A stretch of DNA of 64,000 bases from Verrucomicrobiaceae bacterium. GTDB lineage: Bacteria > Verrucomicrobiota > Verrucomicrobiia > Verrucomicrobiales > Verrucomicrobiaceae. The notes under the pieces were generated by a model. The model did not search any database. It saw only the letters and a program-made list of their open reading frames with translations, and was not told where the DNA came from. Both the position numbers and the translations under genes were made by a program. Below are positions 52,945 through 62,663 of this stretch, in pieces. The stretch spans positions 124,001 to 188,000 of the forward strand of contig JAEUHN010000031.1 in assembly GCA_016795365.1 (NCBI GenBank), given 5' to 3'. The stretch's first letter is position 1; every line of letters begins with the position of its first letter.

Positions 52945-54228
52945 CTATCTCGCGTCAGGAAGGGCGTAGTAAGCGCACTCAGCGAAGAAGAAGACGGACA
53001 TGTTGAGCTTTGAATAATCGAAGTGCTGAAGGGTTTGCTCAATGGCTTCACGACCTGTGCCGTCACCAGCCAGGGCAACGATAGCGGCGGCGGCGAGCGG
53101 ATTGCGCATGTAGCGGCTCTCGTAGTGCTTGCGCTCGCCTCGCTTGGCCTTGTCGGCGATGCCAGACATTCGCTGTGCCTCAGCCTGGGTGGGCTGGGGG
53201 AACCATGTGGCATAGACGGCACGCCAGTCAGCATCACCAAAGACCTTAGTATCCTTGTTGTCGAAAAGCTTGTGTGCTTCCAAGGACTTCAGCGATGATT
53301 CGGCATTCAACATCAAGCCTGTCCGATACTGCGTTTTGAGCACCTCGTTCGTTTCCATCGCAACGAGACCTGCCAGTGACGCTTGTGATCCTACGTAGAT
53401 CCATTGCTGGTAGTCATTGATGTTCTTGATGGCCTCGTGATCACGAGCACAACCCTGGGCACAGATCTGAATGCGAGTCTGCTCGCTTTGAGGCGGGCGT
53501 TCCTCCAGCGCCTGGTGGTAGCGAGTCAGCCAGACCTTGTCCTTGGTGACGTCATGCATGGCTTTCAGCATGTAGAGATAACGAACGGCATCGCGAAACA
53601 AGTGTCCGCGAAACGCACCTCGGAAGTCTCCTTTAAATGCACCATCGCAGGGACACTTCCAGCCGTTAGCTTCCAGAGCAGCGGCGACTTCCTTCATCTT
53701 GGCCACAATCTGATCACGTTCCTCCACGGATGGAAGGTCGCTCATGCAGTAGGTGTGAAGTCCGTAGAACCAAGGATGCGTTTGATCATCCGATCCGAGC
53801 GGGTAATGGCACTTTCCATCCGTCCCCATGCCGCGCGCGATGAAGCCCGGCACGTCCGATACCGACGCACACTTGATGAGTCCTTGCGCCAGACGGCGAG
53901 CCTTGGCTTTGTCCTCATCCTTGCCGCTGCGACGTGCGCGTTCGCAGGCGGCAGGAAGATACAAGCCGGTGAACATCGGGCCGTCTTCAATCGGACTCCA
54001 CCAGCCGATGGCATTCGGCTTTCCCACGGCGCAATCTTCAGGCGTGGGAATCTCACCGACGAAGTCCAGGATGACCCCATGAGAGTCGATGCATTTGGTC
54101 CACAGAGTCGTGTTAGCCTGATCGATTGCGGCGAGTGTAGTGGAATGAAACGGAGGGTGACTCTCCGCGCCGAAACCCGAAGCTGTGAGAAAAACAAACT
54201 GGATCAGATAATGGCAGAAACGTGTCAT
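52945..54228 (-). CDS. Secreted protein of unknown function
   Basis: The 427-residue product has a signal peptide (MTRFCHYLIQFVFLTASGFG) and a long mainly helical body with several Cys, His and Trp-rich patches (DGKCHYPLGSDDQTHPWFYG, WKCPCDGAFKGDFRGAFRGH, YQQWIYVGSQASLAGLVAME) that resemble (alpha/alpha)-toroid glycoside or polysaccharide enzymes. No specific family recognised. It is the last of five minus-strand genes with secreted products between 52.9 and 62.1 kb and converges with the kinase gene. Confidence 0.55.
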   Translation of the reverse strand: MTRFCHYLIQFVFLTASGFGAESHPPFHSTTLAAIDQANTTLWTKCIDSHGVILDFVGEIPTPEDCAVGKPNAIGWWSPIEDGPMFTGLYLPAACERARRSGKDEDKAKARRLAQGLIKCASVSDVPGFIARGMGTDGKCHYPLGSDDQTHPWFYGLHTYCMSDLPSVEERDQIVAKMKEVAAALEANGWKCPCDGAFKGDFRGAFRGHLFRDAVRYLYMLKAMHDVTKDKVWLTRYHQALEERPPQSEQTRIQICAQGCARDHEAIKNINDYQQWIYVGSQASLAGLVAMETNEVLKTQYRTGLMLNAESSLKSLEAHKLFDNKDTKVFGDADWRAVYATWFPQPTQAEAQRMSGIADKAKRGERKHYESRYMRNPLAAAAIVALAGDGTGREAIEQTLQHFDYSKLNMSVFFFAECAYYALPDAR

Positions 54229-54283
54229 GAACTGGTCAGGGTAGGAAGAGGGTAGGGGACTGGAGGAATAGGGTCGGTCGCGC

Positions 54284-55564
54284 TCAGGGCTTCATCTCCT
54301 GATTGCACACGCCGCGTGTTCCAGGAGGGAAAACGTTGTTGCTGAAATGCAGGTTTCTTGGGCCGCTGGCCTCGGTGGCGATGATCACATCATAGATGTA
54401 GCGCGGCGGCCCAAGGTTGTGAACGAGGTTTCCCTGGATGAGCACATCAGAGAGCGGTGGATCGTCCGGGTCCTGGCCTGCGTCGAGTTTAATGGGTGAG
54501 CGCTCCGATCCCCACATCCAGTGTGCTTCGCCATGGCCGAAATCCGAGATGATGTTGTTCGCGATGATCGAGCCACCGTCAGAATTATCCGGCTTGCCGT
54601 TGGTCGCCGGATGCGCCGCTGCTCCTGGCATTAGCCCGATGGCCCACAGGTCATTGCGTGCGAACTGGTTGCCCGTGATGAGCACATTGCGACTGCCGTG
54701 CATGGCCTTCATGCCAATGTGGGCGTGGTTCACGATGTTGTTGGCGACAATGACATGATCACAGTGCAGGTCGATGCCTTGGGCTGCGTTTTCGATGTGG
54801 TTGCCGATGATGCGCGTGAAGTCGCTGGTCTCTGGCGCAGTCACTTGAATGGCGCTGCCTTGACGCCAGTTGTCGGTGTAACCCGCATCCCAGGCTTGCT
54901 GGCTGAGATGCGGACCTTTCTCCGGGTTCTTCTTCACGAAGTCGCCTAGCTTGTATCGGTCTCTGACTTCTTTGGATGCGGAGAAGACATTCTCCACGAC
55001 CTGATTGCCTTCAATCAAAGTGCCGGTGCAATACCGCACCATGATGCCCGTGCCATCGGAGCAGCGGAAGGCATAGCCAGACGTCGTGCCCTGCGTGCGA
55101 TCATCAATCGCGACGCACATGTAGTTGCGAACCACACAACGACTGATTCGTGTGCCCTGCGAGTCCGTAACCAGGATGGCTCCTGACTTCGAATGGTTGT
55201 CGATCACACGCACGTTCTCGATCACGAGTCCGCTGCATTTTTGGGCCATGATCCCTTCCTTGCCGGTTTCCATTTTCCCCTCGGCGCGAGTGAGCGTCAG
55301 GTCACGGATCTCGGTGTCGTGAGTGTTCTCGATCTCGATGATCGGCTGATCTTGGTTTTGCTGAATGATGCGACCTGGGCCGAACAGACCGCTGCGCTCA
55401 CCACGGATGCGAATCTTTTCCTTAATCGGATAGTCGCCGGCCGGCACAAAAAGCATCCGATTCGGGTTAGCATCCAAGGCGGCTTGAATGGACGGGTAGG
55501 AGGTGACGGAAAGCTCGGCAGCAGAGGCGTGAGCAAGGATGAGCAGGCCAAGAAGATAGCGCAT
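54284..55564 (-). CDS. Secreted right-handed beta-helix protein
   Basis: The 426-residue protein begins at ATG 55564 (MRYLLGLLILAHASAAEL, signal peptide); upstream in-frame codons are not coding. It starts with SYPSIQAALDANPNRMLFVP, the common beta-helix opening of pectate-lyase-superfamily proteins, followed by about ten coils with I-x-x-N-x-I/V pattern (LVIENVRVIDNHSKSGAIL, IIGNHIENAAQGIDLHCDHV, VLITGNQFARNDLWAIGL). Polysaccharide lyase or glycosidase activity is likely but catalytic residues cannot be assigned. Neighbours: esterase and sulfatase genes. Confidence 0.75.
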   Translation of the reverse strand: MRYLLGLLILAHASAAELSVTSYPSIQAALDANPNRMLFVPAGDYPIKEKIRIRGERSGLFGPGRIIQQNQDQPIIEIENTHDTEIRDLTLTRAEGKMETGKEGIMAQKCSGLVIENVRVIDNHSKSGAILVTDSQGTRISRCVVRNYMCVAIDDRTQGTTSGYAFRCSDGTGIMVRYCTGTLIEGNQVVENVFSASKEVRDRYKLGDFVKKNPEKGPHLSQQAWDAGYTDNWRQGSAIQVTAPETSDFTRIIGNHIENAAQGIDLHCDHVIVANNIVNHAHIGMKAMHGSRNVLITGNQFARNDLWAIGLMPGAAAHPATNGKPDNSDGGSIIANNIISDFGHGEAHWMWGSERSPIKLDAGQDPDDPPLSDVLIQGNLVHNLGPPRYIYDVIIATEASGPRNLHFSNNVFPPGTRGVCNQEMKP

Positions 55565-55644
55565 AGATGGGAGCGAAGGCTTTCCAGCTTGTGAGTAGAT
55601 TGGTTGGAGCAAAGAAGCACAGGCTCGGAGGCCTTTGCTACTGC

Positions 55645-57375
55645 TTACTTCTTCGGCGCTCCTTCTTTATACTTCGCCATCAGTTCCTGAAACTTTTTGT
55701 TCAGTGCCTGATACTCGGGGCTCTTGCGGTCATGCTTCGCACGCTCGGCGGCGATGGAGCGAATCTCCGCACCCATGGCACGACGCTCATTTGCAGCCTG
55801 CGCAGCGCTGGCGTCCACCTTGATCTCCACATCGTCCCAATCATCTGTGCGGAAGACGGAAGCGGGCAAACCATCGCTGTTCACGAGGTTCGCGCCTTCC
55901 GGATTCGCGGCCCAGGCATAGCGAACGGCCACCGGTTGCTTCACCTCAGCGCTGCTCACGAGCACGACGTCTTTGCCGTCGATCTTCGCATCCGCCCACT
56001 TCCACTTTTTGTCAGCTCCAGCGATCTCGAAACGCTTCAAAGCACCGCCATCGCGTGATGTGAGACCTTCACCAGCTTGATCAAAGGTCACGCGGATCGC
56101 GCCATCCTTTGCCTCGCTCGTCTTGAAGAGAGGACCGCTGTAGATCAGCTCCTTGCCATAGTCCTTCGCCAGCGCCCAGCGTGCGAGACGCTCGCCGGGA
56201 TCTTTTTTGTTCTTCGGATGGATGTCATTCGCCTCGCCGACATCGTTCGTGATCGCCATGCCAGTCTTCGGCGTCGTCGCAAGCACTCGGCGCATGCGAT
56301 CCTGGCAAAGTGCCCAAGAGTCTGGCGTGCCCGGCTCCGTCGAGGGCGCGTGGTAGCTGGCGAGCTGCACATAGTAAAACGAGAACTCATCGCCCCAGCG
56401 CTTGCGCCAGTCGTTGATCATGAGCGGCAGTGTTTGGTCATAAGGCACCGCGCCGGGCTTCGCATTGCCCTCGCCCTGATACCAGATCGCGCCGCGCATC
56501 GTGTAACCGACGAACGGATGAATCATCGCCGCGTAAAGCACGCCCGGCCGGCCCTCGGTGAGCAGCGGACGCTTCGGCGCATCCGGCTTCTTCGGCAGTC
56601 TCTTGCGATCCACGTCCGCCTTGCCCTTCGCCGCGGCCATCGTGGCCTTCCACTGTTCCAGCTTCGTCGCGTAAGCCGCGTCCGCCTTCGCCTGATCAAA
56701 GCTCGACTCGTCCTTCAGCATCGCATCCACGAGCGCTTTCGTGCCCGGCAGCGTGTTCAGCGCTTCGCGACTCGTAAATGTCTCCACCGGCTTGCCACCC
56801 CAGGCCGATTTGATCACGCCGACGGGCACCCCCAGCTCAAGATGCAGCTTCCGCGCAAAGAAGAACGCCACCGCCGAATAATCCGCCACCGTCTCTGGCG
56901 TCGCCGCCTTCCATGAGCCGTCGATGTCATCCTGATTCTCCTCCGCCGTCACCAGCGGCGCGTTGAACATGCGCAGCGCCGGATGATTCGACTCCGCGAT
57001 GAGTCCCGCATACTCCGGCGAGCGGTTCATCGTGTAATACATGTTCGACTGCCCCGACGCGAACCACACCTCGCCCACCAGCACGTCCTGGATCTCGATC
57101 TTGTCCGTGCCAGCCGAGATCGTGAGCACCGCGCCCTTCGCATCCGCCGCGCCCGTCTCAATCTCCGCCCGCCACTTGCCATCCGCCGCTGCCTTGGTCG
57201 TTGCCGACTTCCCTTTGAAGGAAACGTTCACTTCACTGCCCGCATCCGCCTTGCCCCAGATCGCCGCCGCACGCTCACGCTGCAGAACCATGTGATCCGA
57301 GAAGAAATGCGGCACCTTCAGCTCCGCGAAGAGCAGCGACGGAGTGAGGAGAAGAAGTGCGACGATGTGTTTCAT
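55645..57375 (-). CDS. Sialate O-acetylesterase-type SGNH hydrolase
   Basis: The 576-residue exported enzyme (signal MKHIVALLLLTPSLLFAEL) belongs to the family that removes acetyl groups from sialic acid or other sugars. The GQSNM nucleophile block (Ser110) in VGEVWFASGQSNMYY, VPVGVIKSAWGGKPVE, FVGYTMRGAIWYQGEGN and the C-terminal catalytic-dyad region near NDVGEANDIHPKNK (Asp and His) are all present. Similar esterases act on hemicellulose or algal glycans in Verrucomicrobia, so the substrate is open. It lies 129 bp after the sulfatase gene end. Confidence 0.88.
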   Translation of the reverse strand: MKHIVALLLLTPSLLFAELKVPHFFSDHMVLQRERAAAIWGKADAGSEVNVSFKGKSATTKAAADGKWRAEIETGAADAKGAVLTISAGTDKIEIQDVLVGEVWFASGQSNMYYTMNRSPEYAGLIAESNHPALRMFNAPLVTAEENQDDIDGSWKAATPETVADYSAVAFFFARKLHLELGVPVGVIKSAWGGKPVETFTSREALNTLPGTKALVDAMLKDESSFDQAKADAAYATKLEQWKATMAAAKGKADVDRKRLPKKPDAPKRPLLTEGRPGVLYAAMIHPFVGYTMRGAIWYQGEGNAKPGAVPYDQTLPLMINDWRKRWGDEFSFYYVQLASYHAPSTEPGTPDSWALCQDRMRRVLATTPKTGMAITNDVGEANDIHPKNKKDPGERLARWALAKDYGKELIYSGPLFKTSEAKDGAIRVTFDQAGEGLTSRDGGALKRFEIAGADKKWKWADAKIDGKDVVLVSSAEVKQPVAVRYAWAANPEGANLVNSDGLPASVFRTDDWDDVEIKVDASAAQAANERRAMGAEIRSIAAERAKHDRKSPEYQALNKKFQELMAKYKEGAPKK

Positions 57376-57504
57376 GGGAAATCAAGAGCAAGGATGGAAT
57401 CCCTTAACGCCGGGACGCGATCGACCTCTCAGTTCGTCTTGGAGAGATGGTTGTTTCAGGGGCGAAGCGGGCCGCTCACGTCGGAACGGTGGAAGCTCAA
57501 CTGC

Positions 57505-59043
57505 CTATTGTTTATTCGCCTTCGGCATTGCTGGTGCCTTCGGGTAGCGCACCACCTTGATGTCGTTCTTTTGCGGCCCTCCCGGTGTGCTTCGGCCTGC
57601 GCGGATGAGTTTTTCAAAGGCGGCTTGCATGGCTTTGACACGGTCGGGATGCAGCGGGGCTACGTTCATCGACTCGGCGATATCTTCATCGAGGTTGTAG
57701 AGTTCCGGTTCGGCATGGGCGATGTATTTCCACGGACCGTCGCGGAAGCTGGGCGTGCCGCCGCAAGCAGTGTTCACGGCGTTCGTGCGGATGGGGCGGT
57801 CTTCGCCTTTGAGGAGTGGCATCAGGCTGAAGCTGTCTTCGCCCGCGGTGTCAGGAAGCTTTGCATCGAGGATTTCGGCCAGGGTGGCGATGGTGTCGGC
57901 TTGGAGCACGAGTTGTTTGCACACGCTGCCCGGCTTGACCACGCCGGGCCATTTGACAACGAAGGGCACGCGGTGGCCCCCTTCATAGACGGAGGTCTTG
58001 TAGTCACGCAGCGGCCCACTGGGATAGTGGCCTTGCTTTTCAAGATCCTTTACGCCGATGTAGGCGGCGCAGCCGTTGTCGCTGGTGAACAACACAAAGG
58101 TGTTGTCCTCGACACCGGATGACTTCAAGGCAGCGAGCACTCTGCCAAGAGCAGCGTCCGTCTCCATCACGAGATCAGCGTAATCGCTGTTGAGGCCGCT
58201 CTTGTTCTTCCACTCAGCGTTCACTGCCAGCGGCGTGTGGGGCGAGGTGAATGGGGCGTAAATCAAGAAGGGCTTGTTAGCTTTCGCCTGCGTCTCAATG
58301 AACTTCTCTGCTCGACTCGCCAAGGCGGGTAAGATGCCCTCTAACTGCCAATCCGGCAACGCGGGGCCTTGCAGGCTCGCCTGATTCTTCACGAGCTTCG
58401 ATGCGGGCAACAACTCGCTCGGGATGCCGACGGTGCGATCGCCGTCGATGAAGCAATACGGCGGCCAGTTCGGCACGTCGGTGCCGAAATACTCGTCAAA
58501 GCCGCGCTCCGTGGGCCCGCCGGGGATTCGCTGCGAAAACACGGCCTTCCATGTCTCGCGATGCGCATCGGTGATCGTCGTCGAAACCTGTCCACCGCCA
58601 CCTGCTTTGCCTCCGAAGCCACCGAAGTGCGCTTTTTGCTGCGGCGTGATCGGCCAGTCGCGTCCGAGATGCCATTTGCCGACGCAGGCTGTCGCGTAGC
58701 CATGTTCCTTCGCGAGTGAGGCGATGGTGACGCGATCTTTCGCAATCAAAGGCTTCCCCCATGAGCCGACGATGCCGGATTGCAGCGTCGTGCGCCAATG
58801 ATAGCGCCCGGTGAGCAGCGTGTAGCGCGAGGGAGAGCAACAACCCGAACTCGAATGCCCATCCGTGAAGCGCATGCCCTCGGCAGCGAGCCGGTTCATG
58901 TTCGGCGTCGGAATTTTGCCGCGCTCCGGGTTGTTCGCCTGCATGTCGCCATAGCCAAGGTCATCCGCGAGAATGATGACGAAATTTGGCTTCGCCGCGA
59001 GGAGCGATGACGAGATGAGGAAGAAAAGCAGCAGTGGTTTCAT
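57505..59043 (-). CDS. Secreted sulfatase, arylsulfatase A type
   Basis: The 512-residue enzyme (signal MKPLLLFFLISSSLLAAKP) has the alkaline-phosphatase-fold metal site in NFVIILADDLGYGDM (Asp27, Asp28) and the formylglycine motif CSPSR (Cys69) in SSGCCSPSRYTLLTGR, which needs post-translational oxidation to formylglycine. LGRDWPITPQQ, GFDEYFGTD, APFTSPHTPL and TSDNGCAAYIG match GalNAc-6-sulfatase/arylsulfatase A relatives. No separate maturation enzyme is in the window; the only FGE-like domain is fused to the kinase at 30331. Part of the glycan locus. Confidence 0.92.
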   Translation of the reverse strand: MKPLLLFFLISSSLLAAKPNFVIILADDLGYGDMQANNPERGKIPTPNMNRLAAEGMRFTDGHSSSGCCSPSRYTLLTGRYHWRTTLQSGIVGSWGKPLIAKDRVTIASLAKEHGYATACVGKWHLGRDWPITPQQKAHFGGFGGKAGGGGQVSTTITDAHRETWKAVFSQRIPGGPTERGFDEYFGTDVPNWPPYCFIDGDRTVGIPSELLPASKLVKNQASLQGPALPDWQLEGILPALASRAEKFIETQAKANKPFLIYAPFTSPHTPLAVNAEWKNKSGLNSDYADLVMETDAALGRVLAALKSSGVEDNTFVLFTSDNGCAAYIGVKDLEKQGHYPSGPLRDYKTSVYEGGHRVPFVVKWPGVVKPGSVCKQLVLQADTIATLAEILDAKLPDTAGEDSFSLMPLLKGEDRPIRTNAVNTACGGTPSFRDGPWKYIAHAEPELYNLDEDIAESMNVAPLHPDRVKAMQAAFEKLIRAGRSTPGGPQKNDIKVVRYPKAPAMPKANKQ

Positions 59044-59085
59044 GCGACATCTGAAACGCCAACGGCTGGCACCAACTCACAAACT

Positions 59086-62061
59086 TCATTCCAGCACTCC
59101 ATGCGTGATCAGCCATGCTTGCCACTGCGCAAGCACGCCCGTGGTAGGCTGTGTGTAGAACGACAGGCTGTAGATGTTGTGCGATGCGCTGCCGGAGATC
59201 CCGAGGGAGGTGGTGTCGTAGGTGATGCGCGTGTTGATGATGCTGAGCGTGTTGAGCAGGTTGTTCAGTCGCAACGAGGTGATGGGCGGCACCACGGTGT
59301 CTCCGGGGGTGCCGACGACATGAAACACGAGGGTGGGTGCGGTGATGCCAGCGGATTCGTTGAGGGTGGGATAGCTGCCTTCGGGCTGGCCTGTGGTGTC
59401 CAGCAGCCCCAAGTTCTCCAGGATGCCGCCTTCAGTGAAGCCGGCGGCTTTTAGCTCCACCCCAAGCTCCGAGGCCGTGCCGATGGTAGTGAAGGCTCCG
59501 CGACTATGGCCCCACATGGCGAGGCGGTTCAAATCGACATCGCTGCGCGTGGAGAGCGCTGCCACGCAGGCACGCACTCGCGCGGTGTTCTCGGGCGAGT
59601 GGCCCCAGGTGGCAAGGTCTTCGGTCTGCCCTGCCTGATGAGTGAGATTGGCCCCGATACAAACGAGGCCCCAAGGGCTCATATCGGTGGCGCGTGTGCG
59701 TGAGAAGCCGGTGGCGGTGCCGCCAGTGCCGTGATTGATGATGAGCGCAGGCAGCTTCGTGCTCCCCGCAGGCCGCTGAAACATGCCGGTGACGCTGCGC
59801 TGTGCATCCGTGTAGGTGAAGGTGGTGCTGGTGAAGCTGACGGTAAAGGTGCCCCAGTTCCGCACGCGGTAAAAGCGCCGGTTTTGTGTCGTGGGTGAGG
59901 TTCCGGTGTGCGTGCCGTCATCCGTCCACGACATGGCGCTGCTGGTGGCGAGCGTGGAGCTGCCGAGCTTTGTCCAGTGCGCGAGATCATCACTGACTTC
60001 GATTTGATACCACGCGCCAGGTGTCGTCGCCCAGCCGAGCGTGATAGTGCCATCGCTGTTGCGTGTCGAACTCGCCGTCCACATCGATTCATTGGGTAGA
60101 GCCTCAATGACGAGCGTATAACTCTGTGTGGCGCTGCCGCCCGTCGCGTCCGTGACATGCACGATAAGGCTGTGACTGCCGGTTTGCGTGCTGGAGCCGC
60201 TGAGCACGCCGCTGCTGCTCAAGGTGAAGCCACTGGGCAAGTTGCCGCCACTGATCGACCACGCATACGGCGCGGTGCCGCCACTGGCGATGAGTGTGAT
60301 GCTCATGCTGGAGCCGTGCGCCGCACTGAGACTGGTGCCGCCCTGGCTGCTGCCGAAAGTAAGAGCGAGCGGCGGCCCTGGCAGCGCGGCGAGGAAGTCA
60401 TGCCAGCGCTGAAACTCGGCGGCGTAGTTGGCGAAGTCGATGTCGGCCTGGTAGTGCTCATAGTAGCGGCATTGGAAGTCATTGAAGCCGTAGTCCATGC
60501 CGTCCTCCGGGCTGCCGTTGAGGTTGTTGTCCACATGCGGCGCGCTGAACGGACGCGACCAGGAACCAAGCACCTGGTAGCAAACAGGTGTGCTGTTTTG
60601 CGAGTTGAAGAGCGGTGCAGTGAAGGTGTGCGTGGGAAGCCCGGTCCAGGGATCTGCATCGGCCGCACTGCGGCTGGCGGCGAGGTTCTCCATCCAGAAG
60701 CCGACTCGTGGACGCGCAACGCCATTGTGCTGAGTGAGGATCGCTTGTCGCAATACCTCCCACGGCGCAGGGCTAGGCGTGGCATCGGTGTAAGTCCAGA
60801 AGCCGATCATCACAGGCACGTTCGGGAAATTGTCTGTGACATTGGCGAGGTGCGTCAAGACACCGCCTCCAAATAGCGTCCGCGTGTAGCCGGGCAGATT
60901 GCGAATCTTGATCTCGTCCGGGTCGCGGATGCCGCTCTTGAGTCCGGGAATCCACATGTCCAACGCAGCAAGCCGTGGATGATCGCGCAGCGGCACGCCA
61001 TCAACGAGATGATTGCTCAGCGCCACGAGCAACTGGCGGTAGCGCTCCTGCGCGGACGCATCCCACGGCAGCGGGCGCGTCACGCTTGGCGTGCCAGCCG
61101 TGTAGGTCACAACGCCGGGCACGGTGTTCAACCATGCGGGCAGCACGCCGCTGGCGAGCATGAGGGAGAGCTTCTGATTCGTGGGCAGCTTGGTGAAGAT
61201 GTTATCGATGATGGTGAAGTCATATACGCCCTCGGTCGGCTCCAAGGTGGCCCATTCTGTGCGCAGCACATAGCCATCGACAAAAGGTTTGTCGCGCACA
61301 TTGCCATCTCGCATCGGAACGCCGCCGATGCTGGTCCCAGCAGTGCTGTCGAGCACATAAATGCTGCGTGGTTGCCTGAAGCTGTTGTTCGCCCCAGCCG
61401 CGTCGAAGACGCTGAAGATGAACTCGCCCAGTGCGGAGGCACCGAGTGCATCGGTGACGCGCAGCTTGATCACCGCGCAGCCTTTTTGACCGCTCACCGG
61501 CGTGATCTGGAGCGTGCGTGCCGCGCCGTTGCCACCCAGCGTGATGTTCGCATTCGGCACGAGGCTGAGGTTTGAAGAAGAGGCGGTGACAACCAACAAA
61601 CCCGCCGCCGTCTCTGCATCTCCGATCATGAAGCTGACCGCCGATGGAGTCTGCCCCGGACTCACGATTTGATAGCCCTGCAAGGCCGTGAGCGTGGGTT
61701 TCGTGTTCGCCGTGGTGACAGTGACATTGAAGGAACTGCTCGCCGTGAGTGCCTCGCCATCCGTGACGGTCAGCGTGACCGTCGCCATGCCGGTGAGGCC
61801 GCTCGCAGACGTGATGTTGATCGTGCGCTGCGCATTCGTGCCGACGAGCGCGATGGTAGGCAGCAGCGTGGGATCACTCGCCACGGCTGTGACCGTGAGG
61901 GCGGTGAAAGTGGTCTCCGTGTCGCCGATCACAAAGTAGAGCGTGCCCGTGCCTGTTCCCTGCGCGATGTTTTGATCAGGCACATCCCCGATCAGCGGCG
62001 CGACAGCAAAGGCGTGGGTGGCAAAGATGAGTCCGAGGGCAGCGAGGATGAGCTTTATCAT
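59086..62061 (-). CDS. Large secreted fusion: cadherin-like, GH-like, Ig and alpha/beta-hydrolase domains
   Basis: The 991-residue protein starts at ATG 62061 (MIKLILAALGLIFATHAFA, signal). Domains in order: two bacterial-Ig/cadherin-like repeats (about 20-240), a glycoside-hydrolase-like TIM-barrel (about 255-560: VLRTEWATLEPTEGVYDFTI, WIPGLKSGIRDPDE), a putative-Ig/He_PIG module (about 574-627), a short FYRVR module (about 640-740) and a C-terminal alpha/beta-hydrolase (about 755-990) with nucleophile elbow GHSRG (Ser about 852), acid near GTPGDTVVPP (about 918) and His in SASHNIYS (about 960). Two enzyme-like units in one chain is unusual. It lies 95 bp downstream of a DUF5069 gene. Confidence 0.75.
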   Translation of the reverse strand: MIKLILAALGLIFATHAFAVAPLIGDVPDQNIAQGTGTGTLYFVIGDTETTFTALTVTAVASDPTLLPTIALVGTNAQRTINITSASGLTGMATVTLTVTDGEALTASSSFNVTVTTANTKPTLTALQGYQIVSPGQTPSAVSFMIGDAETAAGLLVVTASSSNLSLVPNANITLGGNGAARTLQITPVSGQKGCAVIKLRVTDALGASALGEFIFSVFDAAGANNSFRQPRSIYVLDSTAGTSIGGVPMRDGNVRDKPFVDGYVLRTEWATLEPTEGVYDFTIIDNIFTKLPTNQKLSLMLASGVLPAWLNTVPGVVTYTAGTPSVTRPLPWDASAQERYRQLLVALSNHLVDGVPLRDHPRLAALDMWIPGLKSGIRDPDEIKIRNLPGYTRTLFGGGVLTHLANVTDNFPNVPVMIGFWTYTDATPSPAPWEVLRQAILTQHNGVARPRVGFWMENLAASRSAADADPWTGLPTHTFTAPLFNSQNSTPVCYQVLGSWSRPFSAPHVDNNLNGSPEDGMDYGFNDFQCRYYEHYQADIDFANYAAEFQRWHDFLAALPGPPLALTFGSSQGGTSLSAAHGSSMSITLIASGGTAPYAWSISGGNLPSGFTLSSSGVLSGSSTQTGSHSLIVHVTDATGGSATQSYTLVIEALPNESMWTASSTRNSDGTITLGWATTPGAWYQIEVSDDLAHWTKLGSSTLATSSAMSWTDDGTHTGTSPTTQNRRFYRVRNWGTFTVSFTSTTFTYTDAQRSVTGMFQRPAGSTKLPALIINHGTGGTATGFSRTRATDMSPWGLVCIGANLTHQAGQTEDLATWGHSPENTARVRACVAALSTRSDVDLNRLAMWGHSRGAFTTIGTASELGVELKAAGFTEGGILENLGLLDTTGQPEGSYPTLNESAGITAPTLVFHVVGTPGDTVVPPITSLRLNNLLNTLSIINTRITYDTTSLGISGSASHNIYSLSFYTQPTTGVLAQWQAWLITHGVLE

Positions 62062-62156
62062 GCGAGGTGAGATTCGCCTCATCTCTCCACGGCAGCCGTC
62101 AGACGTTACATCAAATGGTCCGATGGTCGCCCCCTGGCTTTGAGAGCCCTTCGATG

Positions 62157-62594
62157 TCACTGCTCGTCCCAGAGGATCGCTTCAAAGGACGAGCGCTGTG
62201 CCTGAGCGGGGATGCCATCGGGGTAGGCCCTGCGCAGCATGAAGACCAGCTCACGCTCACCTGGGTGCCCTGCGCTGCCGATCTTGGGAGCGAACTCGTT
62301 CCATTCGGTGATGCGCTCTGAGGTGACGCCTGGCAAAGCGGTGAACCATTGCTCTAACTCGCGGTCGTTTGCCGCACTGAGGATGGCGCTCAGCGCCTGT
62401 TCTTTCTCCAGACCGAAGTGTTCGATAAAGCGCCCATCCACAGCGCGCGGATGGCAAAAGGCCAGCAAGTAGTCACCCTCAAGCCGACCTTCATGGTGAC
62501 GGCGGACCTTGGCGATGAAGCGCGGCAGCCAGACGCAGCCTGCGAGTTGGTCAGTGGGTTTGGGCAAAGGTTGATCGGCCATGGCTGATGCCAT
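62157..62594 (-). CDS. DUF5069 family protein (second copy)
   Basis: The 145-residue protein has the family segment CVWLPRFIAKVRRHHEGRLE near the start, the central DYLLAFCHPRAVDGRFIEHF and a C-terminal FMLRRAYPDGIPAQAQRS. It is a paralogue in the broad sense of the protein at 11662-12192. The start may be ATG 62594 or ATG 62582 (4 codons later); neither has a clear ribosome site. It is divergent from the HxlR gene, sharing a 69-bp gap. Function unknown. Confidence 0.75.
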   Translation of the reverse strand: MASAMADQPLPKPTDQLAGCVWLPRFIAKVRRHHEGRLEGDYLLAFCHPRAVDGRFIEHFGLEKEQALSAILSAANDRELEQWFTALPGVTSERITEWNEFAPKIGSAGHPGERELVFMLRRAYPDGIPAQAQRSSFEAILWDEQ

Positions 62595-62663
62595 CTGCCG
62601 AACGGCTTACGTTTGCAAGGAGTCTCTTGCAAAAAGCAAGTGACTGGGCGAAGCTGTCACCGC

